A DNA stretch of 64,000 bases. It comes from Caballeronia sp. LZ062. Its GTDB lineage: Bacteria; Pseudomonadota; Gammaproteobacteria; Burkholderiales; Burkholderiaceae. The notes beneath the pieces were generated by a model that saw nothing but the letters and a program-made list of their open reading frames with translations, had not been told where the DNA came from and ran no database searches. The stretch lies in contig NZ_JARTWB010000002.1 of the NCBI RefSeq assembly GCF_031450785.1, positions 2,170,001 to 2,234,000 on the forward strand, given 5' to 3'. Below are positions 38,240 to 47,354 of this stretch, piece after piece. Each line of letters begins with the position of its first letter. The stretch's first letter is position 1. The translations under genes and the position numbers were made by a program.

Positions 38240-38935
38240 CTAACGGCTGTCCGTTTGATGCGAAGTTAGATTCGTCGCCGCACTCGTGGCTGCGTGGGTG
38301 GCCGGCTCGCTGGTTTCGCGGCCGCCGCCATCGGCAGACGAGTGCGACGTCTGATATGAAACGATCGTTTTCTCCAGCGCGTCCCGCGTCAGTTGCACCG
38401 CTTCCGGCAGATGCAGGAAACGCGCGTCGTGATGCAGGCCGAGCGTGAAGCTGTACAACTCGAAGAGCATCAGCTTCGGGTCCGTCTCCGGCTTGAGATG
38501 CCCTTCCTCCTTCGCCTGACGAATGGCCCGCAAAAGCGCCTCACGCCAGGTTGTCACGCTGTGGACCAACTGCTCGCGCACCGCACTCGCCGCGCGATCG
38601 TCGTATTCCACCGCGCCGCTGATGTAGATGCAGCCGGTGGTCACTTCCTCGATGCGCTTTTCCATCCAGCGGCTCATCATCGCGCGCAGTCGCGGCAGGC
38701 CGCGCGGTTCCCGCAAGCTCGGGAAGAACACTTCGTCTTCGAAGCGGCGGTGATACTCGCGCACCACTTCCACTTGCAGATCTTCGCGCGAACCGAAGTG
38801 CGCGAACACTCCGCTCTTGCTCATCTGCATCCGCTCGGCCAGAAGGCCGATGGTCAGTCCTTCGAGTCCGTCCCTGCTCGCCAGATCCAACGCTGCGTCG
38901 AGAATCGCGGCCCGCGTCTGTTCGCCTTTTCGCAT
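38240..38935 (-). CDS. TetR-family regulator of the adjacent fatty-acid operon (probable)
   Basis: From the ATG at 38935 the product is 231 residues. The N-terminal helix-turn-helix reads RAAILDAALDLASRDGLEGLTIGLLAERMQMSKSGVFAHF, typical of the family, and the C-terminal domain has a hydrophobic ligand pocket region and a Ser/Thr-rich tail. It is the first gene upstream of the beta-oxidation genes, so fatty acyl-CoA is the likely effector. A perfect palindrome overlaps its promoter, suggesting autorepression. A 9-codon longer form has no ribosome site. Confidence 0.88.
   Translation of the reverse strand: MRKGEQTRAAILDAALDLASRDGLEGLTIGLLAERMQMSKSGVFAHFGSREDLQVEVVREYHRRFEDEVFFPSLREPRGLPRLRAMMSRWMEKRIEEVTTGCIYISGAVEYDDRAASAVREQLVHSVTTWREALLRAIRQAKEEGHLKPETDPKLMLFELYSFTLGLHHDARFLHLPEAVQLTRDALEKTIVSYQTSHSSADGGGRETSEPATHAATSAATNLTSHQTDSR
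38359..38370. promoter_or_regulatory. Second possible TetR operator inside the tetR gene
   Basis: AAACGATCGTTT is a perfect 12-base palindrome sharing the AACG-N2-CGTT core with the palindrome in the tetR promoter. It is about 190 bases upstream of the acyl-CoA dehydrogenase start, where an operon promoter could lie. An imperfect relative (AACGGctgtCCGTT) occurs near 38242-38255. Functional use is inferred. Confidence 0.35.
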
Positions 38936-38970
38936 GATCCCACCGTCCTCTCGTGACCCCATTGAAATCG

Positions 38971-38982
38971 AACGGCCGTTCT
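38971..38982. promoter_or_regulatory. Probable TetR operator between divergent promoters
   Basis: GAACGGCCGTTC is a perfect 12-base palindrome. It sits in the 17-base spacer of a plus-strand promoter (TTGAAA 38963-38968, TATTGT 38986-38991) and at the predicted start of the tetR transcript. The minus-strand promoter would be TTGTTC (plus 39006-39011) and AATAAT (plus 38984-38989), 16 bases apart. A repressor bound here would block both directions. Confidence 0.6.
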
Positions 38983-38997
38983 ATTATTGTGGCCGGT

Positions 38998-39094
38998 CGC
39001 TGCTGGAACAAGCAAATTTTTAGAAAGCAGTTTCTAACTGCCGCAGCAATCAATAGGGCAAATCCTATTTTTGCCCGTCCTATTGTCCTTTTTT
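38998..39094 (+). ncRNA. Predicted small RNA divergent from tetR
   Basis: A plus-strand promoter overlapping the TetR palindrome points into a gap with no plus-strand gene. About 97 bases later a strong terminator-like hairpin with six T ends the unit, so a short RNA is the simplest product. Inside it, TTAGAAA (39020-39026) and TTTCTAA (39031-39037) pair, and CAGTT/AACTG offers an alternative. The segment is distinctly A/T-rich compared with its neighbours. No open reading frame with a ribosome site was recognised. Regulation by the adjacent TetR is inferred from operator position. Confidence 0.5.
39051..39094 (+). terminator. Terminator hairpin of the predicted small RNA
   Basis: CAATAG pairs with CTATTG (39051-39056 with 39080-39085) and GGCAAA with TTTGCC (39057-39062 with 39070-39075), with a small bulge, followed by TCC and six T. 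Read on the minus strand it lacks a T-run, so it works for plus-strand transcripts. The remaining gap to the cls gene (39095-39192) has only a weak hairpin near 39130. Confidence 0.75.
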
Positions 39095-39192
39095 ACGCGC
39101 GGCGTGCTTCTAAGTGACTTCCCGACTTCCCATTTGATGGGAGGATGTTGACGTCTGGCAAGCACATTAATCGGCCAGCAGTAATTGGGCCG

Positions 39193-40473
39193 TCAATCGT
39201 ATTGTCCGATCGTGATGAGCTTCATCATCAATCGGTAGCTGTTGTAGGCGAGCCAACTGAGTAATCGCTCACTTACCGGGCGCGACGCGTAGTGTTTTTC
39301 GTCGATGCGACTGCCTTCGTCGAAGGCCCGCAGAATGGCGTCGTGCAAGCCGGCGATCTCCGCGTGGTTCACGAGCACCATGTTCGCCTCGTTGTTGAGC
39401 ACGAGCGAAAGCGCGTCGAGATTGGACGAGCCGATGGTCGCCCAATCGGCGTCCACCACCGCGACCTTGCCGTGCAGCATGGTCTTCTCGTATTCGGCGA
39501 TGCGAACGCCGTTCTTCAGCAGATTGCCGTAGAGGAACGGCGTCGCGTAATCGAGCGCGACGAATTCCTTGCGCCCGATCACGAGCGACACGCGCACCCC
39601 GCGCCGCGCCGCGAAGACGAGCGCGCGGCGCAGCTTGCGGCCCGGCATGAAGTAGGGGTTGGCGAGCAGCACTTCGCGCTCCGCATGGGCGATGGCGCGC
39701 AGATACGCCTTCTCGATGGCCCGGCGATTCAGCAGGTTGTCACGCGCGACGAACGCGACGCACGGCTGGTCGACCGCGTGAATTTCGCCAAGCTGCGCGC
39801 GGCGCCGCGCGCGCATCGCGCGCCGCGTGTTCCAGCGGTTCGGCTCCTGCTGCGGCTCGCAGGCCGGCGAGCGCAGCTCGTGCGGCTTGACGCCGAGGCG
39901 GATGCGTTCCCATTGCAGATCGAACGCGTTGTGCACGTCCGTGACCACGGGACCTCGCGCCTCCATCGCGAAGTCCCAGCGCGGCTCGGGCAGGCGTGTG
40001 CCGTTCTGGTCGTAGTCGTCGACGATATTGATGCCGCCGCAAAACGCGTATGTGTTGTCGATGAGCGCGAGCTTGCGATGCGTGCGCGAGAAGCCGAGCG
40101 GCCCGAAAAGCAGGTGAGGATTGTAGATTCGATGCTCTACTCCGCCCGCCTTCCACTGGTCGAACATCGGCAGATTGCCGTCGGTGCCGACGCCGTCGGT
40201 AATGACACGCACCGTGACGCCGCGCGCAGCCGCGCGCAGGAGCGCGTCCGAAACGGCGCGGCCGGCGTCGTCGTTCGCGAAGATGTAGGTCTCGAGCGAA
40301 ACCGTGCTGTGCGCGCCGTCGATTCGGTCGATCAACGCAGGAAAGAACTGCGCGCCGCTCTTGAGAATGCGGACCTGGTTGCCCGCAGTGAAGCAGAAAC
40401 GCGGTGGACGCCGCCCCGAGAACAACGCCTGGCGCAGTCGCTTGAAGCTGCGCCGCGGCCGCACACCGATCAT
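39193..40473 (-). CDS. Cardiolipin synthase, ClsB-like phospholipase D family
   Basis: ClsB-type enzymes make cardiolipin by transphosphatidylation at the inner membrane. The 426-residue product has two HKD motifs: HRKLALID (His132) and HGKVAVVD (near residue 340), each with downstream Asn/Ser residues (GGINIVDDY, GSSN). There are no strong N-terminal membrane helices, as in ClsB rather than ClsA. Its ATG overlaps the nudB stop codon as ATGA (40470-40473), so the two are translated together. Confidence 0.88.
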   Translation of the reverse strand: MIGVRPRRSFKRLRQALFSGRRPPRFCFTAGNQVRILKSGAQFFPALIDRIDGAHSTVSLETYIFANDDAGRAVSDALLRAAARGVTVRVITDGVGTDGNLPMFDQWKAGGVEHRIYNPHLLFGPLGFSRTHRKLALIDNTYAFCGGINIVDDYDQNGTRLPEPRWDFAMEARGPVVTDVHNAFDLQWERIRLGVKPHELRSPACEPQQEPNRWNTRRAMRARRRAQLGEIHAVDQPCVAFVARDNLLNRRAIEKAYLRAIAHAEREVLLANPYFMPGRKLRRALVFAARRGVRVSLVIGRKEFVALDYATPFLYGNLLKNGVRIAEYEKTMLHGKVAVVDADWATIGSSNLDALSLVLNNEANMVLVNHAEIAGLHDAILRAFDEGSRIDEKHYASRPVSERLLSWLAYNSYRLMMKLITIGQYD

Positions 40474-40946
40474 CGGCTATGCGCCGCGAGGCGCTCGGGC
40501 AATTGAAGAATCGCTTCGCGGTTGGACCACGAAAAGCATCGGTCGGCGGCTTCGCGCAACGGCAGCCAGAGATGCGACGTGTGTTCGCGCGGCGCGAGCG
40601 TCACTTCGAGACAGTGCGGCACACAGAGACTGAACTGGTGTTCGGTGTTGTGCGTGATGCCTTCGGCGTAACGGTGCCGCCACTGCGGGTAGATTTCGTA
40701 CTGAATACTGTGATGCCAGTCCAGCAGCGCGGCTTGCGGCACAAGCGGACTGCCGACGACGATGCCCGTTTCCTCCTGCACTTCGCGCGCGGCGGTTTCT
40801 TCGAGCTGCTCGTCGATGCGGTCTTTCGATCCCGTCACCGATTGCCAGAAGCCCGGGTGATCGGCCCTCTCGATGATGAGCACATCGAGGTCGGGCGTAT
40901 GAATCACGACCAGCACGGATTCGGGGATTTTCGGTGGCTTCTGCAT
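40470..40946 (-). CDS. nudB: Dihydroneopterin triphosphate diphosphatase
   Basis: NudB removes pyrophosphate from dihydroneopterin triphosphate in folate synthesis. The 158-residue product has the Nudix box at about residues 39-62 (G...REVQEETGI), with one extra residue and an Asp at the usual first Glu compared with the standard box, a form I recall from betaproteobacterial NudB. The ATG at 40946 is used; ATG 40952 is equally possible and the frame is open further upstream. It follows the aspS terminator and overlaps cls. Confidence 0.87.
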   Translation of the reverse strand: MQKPPKIPESVLVVIHTPDLDVLIIERADHPGFWQSVTGSKDRIDEQLEETAAREVQEETGIVVGSPLVPQAALLDWHHSIQYEIYPQWRHRYAEGITHNTEHQFSLCVPHCLEVTLAPREHTSHLWLPLREAADRCFSWSNREAILQLPERLAAHSR

Positions 40947-40994
40947 GACCATGTGAACGTGCGCGTTGTCTCGTATCCGGCAACGACTGTAGCG

Positions 40995-41030
40995 CAAAAA
41001 ACGAAAAAGGCGCACTCGGCGCCTTTTTCG
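40995..41030 (-). terminator. Terminator after aspS
   Basis: A perfect 12-base-pair hairpin (arms 41002-41013 and 41019-41030, 5-base loop) is followed on the minus strand by six T. It separates aspS from nudB. Confidence 0.88.
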
Positions 41031-41048
41031 TCACAACATTAGCGACGC

Positions 41049-42851
41049 TTATTGCGTCTTTTGTTCGGGCTGCCGCAGACGGATGTGCAACTCGCGCAAC
41101 TGGCGCTCGTCCACTTCGCTCGGCGCTTGCGTGAGCAGGTCCTGCGCGCGCTGCGTCTTCGGGAACGCGATCACGTCGCGAATCGAATCGGCGCCGGACA
41201 TCAGCGTCACGATGCGGTCCAGACCGAACGCGATACCGCCGTGCGGCGGCGCGCCGTATTGCAGGGCGTCGAGCAGGAAGCCGAACTTCAGACGCGCTTC
41301 TTCCGCACCGATCTTCAGCGCACGGAAAACCTTGCTCTGCACGTCTTCCTGGAAGATACGCACGGAACCGCCGCCGATTTCCCAACCGTTCAGCACCATG
41401 TCGTACGCCTTCGCGAGGCAGCGGCCCGGATCGGTTTCGAGGTATTCGAGATGCTCGTCCTTCGGGCTCGTGAACGGATGGTGCGCGGCCACGTAGCGGT
41501 TCTCTTCCTCGTCATACTCGAACATCGGGAAGTCGATGACCCACAGCGGCTTCCAGCCGGTTTCAAGCAGGCCGTTCGCCTTGCCGAATTCCGAATGGCC
41601 GATCTTCAGGCGCAGCGCGCCGAGGCTGTCGTTCACCACCTTCGTGCGATCCGCCGCGAAGAAGATGATGTCGCCGTCTTCCGCGCCCGTGCGCTCCATG
41701 ATGGCGGCGAGCGCCGCATCATGCAAATTCTTGACGATTGGGCTTTGCAGACCGTCGCGGCCCTTCGTCTTGTCGTTGACCTTGATCCACGCCAGGCCCT
41801 TCGCGCCGTAAATGCGCACGAATTCCGTGTAACCGTCGATATCGCCGCGGGACAGTTCGCCGCCCTTCGGCACGCGCAGTGCAGCCACGCGGCCGTCCTT
41901 CGAGTTCGCCGGCATGCTGAACACCTTGAAGTCGACGTCCTTGACCGCGTCGGTCAGGTCGGCGAATTCGAGCTTCACGCGCAGGTCGGGCTTGTCCGAA
42001 CCGAAACGGCGCATCGCTTCCGAATACAGCATGACCGGGAATTGTTCCGGCAGCGCGACGTCCATCGTCTCCTTGAAAACGTGGCGGATCATGTTTTCGA
42101 ACAGATCACGGATTTCCTGCTCGTTCAAGAACGACGTTTCGCAGTCGATCTGCGTGAATTCCGGCTGACGGTCCGCGCGCAAGTCTTCGTCGCGGAAGCA
42201 CTTGGTGATCTGGTAGTAGCGGTCGAAGTTCGCGACCATCAGCAATTGCTTGAACAACTGCGGCGATTGCGGCAGCGCGAAGAACTGTCCCGCGTTCACG
42301 CGCGACGGCACGAGGTAATCGCGCGCGCCTTCCGGCGTGCTCTTGGTCAGCATCGGCGTTTCGATGTCGATGAAGCCTTGCGCGTCCAGATACTTGCGCA
42401 CTTCGATCGCCACGCGATAGCGCAGGCGCAGGTTCTTCTGCATCTGCGGACGGCGCAGGTCCAGCACGCGATGCGTGAGGCGCGTCGTTTCGGAGAGGTT
42501 GTCGTCGTCGAGCTGGAACGGCGGCGTGACCGACGCGTTCAGCACGTTCAGTTCATGACACAGCACTTCGATCTTGCCGCTCGTCAGATTGGCGTTGACC
42601 GTGCCTTCCGGACGATTGCGCACGACGCCCTTCACCTGCACGCAGAACTCGTTGCGCACGCCCTCGGCCACCTTGAACATCTCGGCGCGATCCGGATCGC
42701 AGACGACCTGGACGAGCCCTTCGCGATCGCGCAAGTCGATGAAGATAACGCCCCCGTGGTCGCGGCGGCGATGCACCCAGCCGCACAGCGAGACGGTTTG
42801 GCCCAGCAGGGCTTCGGTCACCAGACCGCAGTATTCAGATCGCATCGACAT
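41049..42851 (-). CDS. aspS: Aspartate-tRNA ligase
   Basis: AspRS is a class II synthetase. The 600-residue product has the N-terminal OB-fold for anticodon binding ([26 protein letters not shown]), motif 2 with [16 protein letters not shown], the bacterial GAD insertion, and motif 3 with [10 protein letters not shown]. Whether it is discriminating or also charges tRNA-Asn cannot be settled from motifs alone. It is the last gene of fmdB-DUF502-aspS and ends in a strong terminator. Confidence 0.97.
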   Translation of the reverse strand: MSMRSEYCGLVTEALLGQTVSLCGWVHRRRDHGGVIFIDLRDREGLVQVVCDPDRAEMFKVAEGVRNEFCVQVKGVVRNRPEGTVNANLTSGKIEVLCHELNVLNASVTPPFQLDDDNLSETTRLTHRVLDLRRPQMQKNLRLRYRVAIEVRKYLDAQGFIDIETPMLTKSTPEGARDYLVPSRVNAGQFFALPQSPQLFKQLLMVANFDRYYQITKCFRDEDLRADRQPEFTQIDCETSFLNEQEIRDLFENMIRHVFKETMDVALPEQFPVMLYSEAMRRFGSDKPDLRVKLEFADLTDAVKDVDFKVFSMPANSKDGRVAALRVPKGGELSRGDIDGYTEFVRIYGAKGLAWIKVNDKTKGRDGLQSPIVKNLHDAALAAIMERTGAEDGDIIFFAADRTKVVNDSLGALRLKIGHSEFGKANGLLETGWKPLWVIDFPMFEYDEEENRYVAAHHPFTSPKDEHLEYLETDPGRCLAKAYDMVLNGWEIGGGSVRIFQEDVQSKVFRALKIGAEEARLKFGFLLDALQYGAPPHGGIAFGLDRIVTLMSGADSIRDVIAFPKTQRAQDLLTQAPSEVDERQLRELHIRLRQPEQKTQ

Positions 42852-42939
42852 GATGTTGTGTCTTTCGTTGTTCGTTGATGAACGGCTCGCGTGCGGATCG
42901 CGCTCTTCGTCGGCTCGATTCGCGGCACGCGCGCCGGCA

Positions 42940-43602
42940 TTACATCGGCGGCTCGGTGGGGCGGCGGGCGGGCGCGACCGACAGCGGCGCGCTCGGCGCG
43001 GGGGCGACCACGCCCATCGAGACGATGTACTTCAGTGCGGCGTCGACGGTCATATCCAGTTCGACGACCTCGCTCTTCGGCATCATCAGGAAGAAGCCGG
43101 ACGTGGGGTTCGGCGTGGTCGGCACGTAGACGCTCACGTGGTCTTCCTTCAGATGGTTCAGCACGTCGCCGCCGGGAATGCCGGTAAGAAACCCGATGGT
43201 GTACGAGCCCTTGCGCGGATATTCCACCAGCAGCGCCTTGCGAAATGCATTGCCGCTCGACGAGAGCAGCGTGTCCGAGACCTGCTTCACGCTCGTGTAG
43301 AGCGGCCCGACGACCGGGATATGGCGAAGGATCGCGTCCCACCAGCCGACGAGTTTCTGCCCGACGAAGTTCTGCGTAAAGAGGCCGACGACAAAGATGA
43401 ACGCGAGCGTGAGCAGCGCGCCCAGCCCCGGCAAGTGGAACCCGAAGACACGCTCCGGCTGCCACGCGGACGGCAGAAGGAGCAGCGTCTGATCCATGGT
43501 TCCGATCACGAGGCCGAGCACCCACAGCGTGATGGCGAGCGGCACCAGCACGAGCAGGCCGGTAAGGAACACGGATTTCAGCGTAGTCTTTTTCGTGGTC
43601 AC
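42940..43602 (-). CDS. DUF502 family membrane protein
   Basis: The 220-residue product has two membrane segments near the N-terminus (about residues 10-33 and 55-80) and the DUF502 blocks [15 protein letters not shown] and [18 protein letters not shown] (read in the local sequence). The family is widespread and uncharacterised. The start is a GTG at 43602 ([15 protein letters not shown]). The C-terminus is Pro/Ala-rich. It lies between the fmdB-like gene and aspS; this order with aspS is common in related genomes. Confidence 0.85.
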   Translation of the reverse strand: MTTKKTTLKSVFLTGLLVLVPLAITLWVLGLVIGTMDQTLLLLPSAWQPERVFGFHLPGLGALLTLAFIFVVGLFTQNFVGQKLVGWWDAILRHIPVVGPLYTSVKQVSDTLLSSSGNAFRKALLVEYPRKGSYTIGFLTGIPGGDVLNHLKEDHVSVYVPTTPNPTSGFFLMMPKSEVVELDMTVDAALKYIVSMGVVAPAPSAPLSVAPARRPTEPPM

Positions 43603-43685
43603 GTTGTTGTCGCTAGGGTGACGGGCGTCGGGTTGGCCGCGATCCGCGCGCGGACGACGCGCGCGCTGGCAGCGGTACAGGACGG

Positions 43686-43719
43686 ATGCACAGCCGGCGC
43701 GATAGTTCGCGCCGTGCAT
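43686..43719. repeat. Intergenic inverted repeat between the fmdB-like gene and DUF502
   Basis: CGGCGCGA (43695-43702) and TCGCGCCG (43707-43714) pair perfectly around a TAGT loop, extended by ATGCA/TGCAT on the outside with a small bulge. No T-run follows on either strand, so it is not a simple terminator. It may protect or process the operon transcript; it is unique in what I read. Confidence 0.4.
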
Positions 43720-43731
43720 TACGCGTGCGCT

Positions 43732-44103
43732 TCAGGCGGCGCTGGAAGGCGTCGAGGGTGTCGACGGCGTCGAGGTGCCAGCATCGGGCGCGGCGCTCTT
43801 CGGCGCCGCATCGGACGATGACGCAGTGCCCGCTTTCGCGCTATCGCCGGAATTCGAATCGCCCGACCCCGACGCGGCCTGCGCGTTGTCGCCCGACTTG
43901 GGCGCGGCGGAGCCGTTGCTGCCGCCGCGGAAATCGGTGACATACCAGCCGGAGCCTTTCAACTGGAAGCCTGCCGCGGTCACTTGCTTGGAAAACGCGT
44001 CCTTTCCGCAGGCGGGACATTGCGTGAGCGGTGCGTCGCTCAACTTCTGAAGCACGTCTTTTTCGTGGCCGCAGGATGCGCAGCGGTATGCGTAAATCGG
44101 CAT
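43732..44103 (-). CDS. FmdB family zinc-ribbon protein
   Basis: The 123-residue product has an N-terminal zinc ribbon with two CxxC pairs (YRCASCGHE and TQCPACGK) and the FmdB-type end of domain FQLKGSGWYVTDF. A low-complexity tail of about 50 residues follows, rich in Ser, Gly, Ala, Thr and Pro and ending in TPS repeats. FmdB proteins are putative regulators with unproven roles. The ATG at 44103 is preferred to an upstream open frame. Confidence 0.88.
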   Translation of the reverse strand: MPIYAYRCASCGHEKDVLQKLSDAPLTQCPACGKDAFSKQVTAAGFQLKGSGWYVTDFRGGSNGSAAPKSGDNAQAASGSGDSNSGDSAKAGTASSSDAAPKSAAPDAGTSTPSTPSTPSSAA

Positions 44104-44147
44104 GGCACTCTTCCTACAATGATCTGTCGACGCTTGCAAAGCCTTGA

Positions 44148-44153
44148 ATTATA
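44148..44153 (-). promoter_or_regulatory. Perfect -10 element upstream of fmdB-DUF502-aspS
   Basis: TATAAT occurs on the minus strand 45 bases upstream of the fmdB-like start codon. No convincing -35 precedes it, so an activator or a weak extended element may be needed. The rest of the gap 44104-44237 holds a GC-rich imperfect hairpin after the methyltransferase gene. Confidence 0.5.
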
Positions 44154-44237
44154 GCCGCAAACCGGCACCGGCCCGCCATTTTCGGCCGGCCCGGCGCCGT
44201 TGGGCTTTCGCGTCAGATGGGGCCGAAACCGGCGAAT

Positions 44238-44864
44238 TCAAGCGCGCCGCCACGTCAGCCAGCGTTCGCGCCCGGCAAAGACCGGTATGGAGCCGCTGAC
44301 TTCATGGTCGTCGATCAATTCGAAATGCGGGGTGAGGAGCGCGTCGAGTTCACTTCGCTCGATGCCGAACGGTGGCCCTTTCGGCGTCGCGCCGATAAAA
44401 AAGAAGCCCGCGAGCAGCGCGCCCGGCCGCGCGAGCGCGGCCATGCGCTGCGCGTAGTCGGGCCAGCGGTCTTTCGGCAGCGCACAAAGAAAAGCGCGCT
44501 CGTAGATCCAGTCAGGCGCGAATGGCGGCTGATACGCGAAGAAGTCAGCTTCTTCGACGACCTCCGCGTGCGCGCCCAGCTGCGCACGCGCCGCCGCGAC
44601 GGCGCTTGGCGAAAAGTCGATGGCCCGCACGGTCATGCCGCGCTCAGCCAGATACGCGGCCTCGTAGGCGTTGCCGCAGCCGGGAATCAGCGCCCGCGTG
44701 CTCGCGGGCGCGGGCAGATCGGACACGAACGTGCGGAACGCATCGGGCACGCCCGCCTGATCCCACGGCGTGAAGCGCCGATCGAAGCGTTCGTCCCAGA
44801 AGCCGGGCGAGTTCGGATCGCGGTTGTCGAACGAGGGAACGTCGGCGTTGCTCGAAGTGCTCAT
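44238..44864 (-). CDS. Thiopurine S-methyltransferase-like SAM methyltransferase
   Basis: The 208-residue product is a class I SAM methyltransferase of the TPMT family. It shows FWDERFDRRFTPWDQAGVP, the SAM motif ALIPGCGNAYEAAYLAERG, VRAIDFSPSAV and the FLCALPKDRW segment. Substrates in bacteria include thiols and metalloids; nothing here decides which. I start at the ATG at 44864. It is downstream of ubiB on the same strand with a 43-base gap, so it may share that transcript. Confidence 0.85.
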   Translation of the reverse strand: MSTSSNADVPSFDNRDPNSPGFWDERFDRRFTPWDQAGVPDAFRTFVSDLPAPASTRALIPGCGNAYEAAYLAERGMTVRAIDFSPSAVAAARAQLGAHAEVVEEADFFAYQPPFAPDWIYERAFLCALPKDRWPDYAQRMAALARPGALLAGFFFIGATPKGPPFGIERSELDALLTPHFELIDDHEVSGSIPVFAGRERWLTWRRA

Positions 44865-44907
44865 CGGATTTCCTCGTACCGGCACGGAAGACGCCGGCCC
44901 GCCGTGC

Positions 44908-46482
44908 TCAAAGGTGGCCCATCCAGAATTGCGCAATGACGACGCCCGCGCCCGCGACCACGGCAATTCCGACGACGAGCAGCGTCATCAGCAGCCGATT
45001 CGTGCGCTTCTGCTCCGCGAGCAGTTGGCGCATGGTTTCGTCGTTGTTGCCGCGCGGCGCGTCGTGGCGCTCTGCAAGCAGATGATGAATCAGGCGCGGC
45101 AGCTGCGGAATCGTCTTACTCCACTGCGGCGCTTCCATTTGCAGGCGCTCGTACCACCCGCGCCAGCCGATCTGCTCGTTCATCCAGCGTTCGAGGTACG
45201 GCTTCGCGGTTTTCCACAAGTCGAGTTCCGGATCGAGCGAACGCCCCAGCCCTTCCACGTTCAGCATCGTCTTTTGCAACAGCACGAGCTGCGGCTGAAT
45301 CTCGACGTTGAAGCGGCGCGAAGTCGAAAAGAGCCGCATCAGCACCTGTCCGAGCGAAATGTCCTTGAGCGCGCGGTCGAAGTACGGCTCGCAGACCGCG
45401 CGAATCGCGCTTTCGAGTTCCTCGACACGCGTGCTCGGCGGCACCCAGCCGGATTCGAGGTGCAACGTCGCGACGCGGTGATAGTCGCGCTTGAAGAACG
45501 CGAGAAAGTTCTGCGCGAGATAGTTCTTGTCGAAGTCCGACAGCGCTCCGACGATGCCGAAGTCGAGCGCGATGTAGCGCCCGAAGGTCGCCGGATCGAG
45601 GCTCACCTGAATGTTGCCCGGGTGCATGTCCGCGTGAAAAAAGCCGTCGCGAAACACCTGCGTGAAGAAAATCTCGACGCCTTCGCGCGCGAGCTTCGGA
45701 ATATCGACGCCAGCCGCGCGCAGCGTCTCGACCTGGCTGATCGGCACGCCGACCATGCGTTCCATCACGAGCACGGCGGGCGCGGACAGGTCCCAGTACA
45801 TCTCCGGCACGAGCAGCAGATCGAGCCCCTGGAAATTGCGACGCAACTGGCTGCCGTTGGCCGCCTCGCGCATGAGATCGAGTTCGTCGTGCAGATACTT
45901 GTCGAATTCGGCGACGACTTCACGCGGCTTGAGCCGTCTGCCGTCCGGCCACAGACGCTCGGCCCAGATCGCGATATCGCGCAGCAGCGCGAGGTCCGAA
46001 TCGATCACCGGCAACATGCCCGGCCGCAATACCTTCACCGCAACGGACTTGCCCGCGTGCTCGCCGTGCTTGATCTTCGCGAAATGCACTTGTGCGATCG
46101 ACGCGCTCGCCACCGGCACGCGCTGGAAGTCGTCAAAGAGTTCGTCGATCGGCGCGCCGAGCGACTTTTCGATGATCGAAACGGCAACGTCGGAATCGAA
46201 CGGCGGCACGCGATCCTGCAGCTTCGCGAGTTCGTTGGCGATATCCACGGGCAACAGATCGCGCCGCGTCGACAACACCTGACCGAATTTCACGAAGATC
46301 GGCCCCAGGCTTTCGAGCGCGAGGCGCAACCGGATGCCGCGCTCGATATCGAAGCGACGGCCGAAGGTCGTCACGCGCATGAGGTAGCGCACGCGGCGAT
46401 CGTTGATGCCGCTCATGACCAGTTCGTCGAGGCCGAAGCGGACAATCGTGAAGAAAATCTTGAGGAAACGCAGAAAACGCAT
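44908..46482 (-). CDS. ubiB: Ubiquinone biosynthesis regulatory ATPase/kinase-like UbiB
   Basis: UbiB is an atypical kinase-fold protein required for coenzyme Q synthesis. The 524-residue product has the KxGQ-type motif [14 protein letters not shown], the alanine-rich nucleotide loop [18 protein letters not shown], the catalytic-type [11 protein letters not shown] and DFGIVG, and a C-terminal membrane anchor ([17 protein letters not shown]). It follows ubiJ by 22 bases. The ATG at 46482 is used; an upstream open frame lies inside ubiJ. Confidence 0.95.
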   Translation of the reverse strand: MRFLRFLKIFFTIVRFGLDELVMSGINDRRVRYLMRVTTFGRRFDIERGIRLRLALESLGPIFVKFGQVLSTRRDLLPVDIANELAKLQDRVPPFDSDVAVSIIEKSLGAPIDELFDDFQRVPVASASIAQVHFAKIKHGEHAGKSVAVKVLRPGMLPVIDSDLALLRDIAIWAERLWPDGRRLKPREVVAEFDKYLHDELDLMREAANGSQLRRNFQGLDLLLVPEMYWDLSAPAVLVMERMVGVPISQVETLRAAGVDIPKLAREGVEIFFTQVFRDGFFHADMHPGNIQVSLDPATFGRYIALDFGIVGALSDFDKNYLAQNFLAFFKRDYHRVATLHLESGWVPPSTRVEELESAIRAVCEPYFDRALKDISLGQVLMRLFSTSRRFNVEIQPQLVLLQKTMLNVEGLGRSLDPELDLWKTAKPYLERWMNEQIGWRGWYERLQMEAPQWSKTIPQLPRLIHHLLAERHDAPRGNNDETMRQLLAEQKRTNRLLMTLLVVGIAVVAGAGVVIAQFWMGHL

Positions 46483-46504
46483 GGTCGGAGTTCGCTTCAG
46501 CTCG

Positions 46505-47197
46505 TTATTTGCGCGAGTCGCGCGCGGACTCGCCGCCGGTCCGCGCTGAGGCGCCGCGGGCCGACTCTTGTTGTTCGATCCGTTCGATGCGCTTTTCGAC
46601 GCGCGCGAGCGCATCGCGCGCTTGCGACAACTCGGCGTTGAATGCGTCGAGCGCGCTCTTGCGCACGAGTTGCGGGCGCTCGTCCAGCAAATACTCGGCC
46701 ACGGAATCCAGCAGGTTGCGCCCGGTGCGCTGAGCCTGCGCCTGCATCGTCCGCGCGATCATGCCGATGCGATGCGCGGGCGCATCGCCGATCACGCGCG
46801 ACAAATCTTCTTCGGGGTCCCAGCGCAAATGCTCGGCGAGCTTCGCGAGCGTCGTCGCGAACTCGGCATCGCCTTCGATGCGCACGTGCTTCATGACCGC
46901 CGCCTGACCGCCTTGCAGAAACGCTGGAAGCGCATCGAACGGCACGGCGATGCTGACGTCGAAATGGCCGGCTTGCGTCTCGCTCGTTGCGGCGAAAAGC
47001 CCGTCCGACTGCGCGACGAGCGCGATCACGAACGGCGCGCACGAGAGCCTCACGCACTTGCCGGCGTAGGGCTGAACGCGTTCGCGCGCCCATGGCTCGC
47101 GCGCGAGCAGATGGTTCACGACAGCCGCGAACGCCCCGGACGCGGTCTTGACGGCAGGATCTACAACGGAGCGGGAAGGTTCGTGTGCGTTCGTCAT
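46505..47197 (-). CDS. ubiJ: Ubiquinone biosynthesis accessory factor UbiJ
   Basis: UbiJ carries an SCP2 lipid-binding domain and, with UbiK, helps assemble the soluble ubiquinone-biosynthesis complex. The 230-residue product has the SCP2-like region in its first 110 residues ([35 protein letters not shown]), and a C-terminal coiled coil ([22 protein letters not shown]). The ATG at 47197 fits; a terminator lies immediately upstream, so the ubiJ-ubiB unit should have its own promoter or depend on readthrough. Confidence 0.88.
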   Translation of the reverse strand: MTNAHEPSRSVVDPAVKTASGAFAAVVNHLLAREPWARERVQPYAGKCVRLSCAPFVIALVAQSDGLFAATSETQAGHFDVSIAVPFDALPAFLQGGQAAVMKHVRIEGDAEFATTLAKLAEHLRWDPEEDLSRVIGDAPAHRIGMIARTMQAQAQRTGRNLLDSVAEYLLDERPQLVRKSALDAFNAELSQARDALARVEKRIERIEQQESARGASARTGGESARDSRK

Positions 47198-47210
47198 CGG
47201 CTCTGAGATG

Positions 47211-47244
47211 AAAAAACCCGCGCAAGCGGTCGCTCGCGCGGGTT
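47211..47244 (-). terminator. Terminator between the Tim44-domain gene and ubiJ
   Basis: A 14-base-pair stem with one mismatch (AACCCGCGC paired with GCGCGGGTT, inner AGCG/CGCT) is followed on the minus strand by six T. It lies just upstream of the ubiJ start. The rest of the gap 47245-47354 is GC-rich and shows no gene. Confidence 0.8.
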
Positions 47245-47354
47245 CTATTCTACGGTCTAGGCAAACTCCGCGAACGCGGAGGCGCTTCTCCACGCGCACC
47301 TCGCCGGCGGCGTGCGGCGCAATGCCGCCGTGCGGGCGTGCGCGGCGCGCGCGC

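Noticed and set aside
41052..42878. A 608-codon frame opposite aspS.
   Set aside because: Shadow of a highly conserved synthetase gene with no domain of its own.
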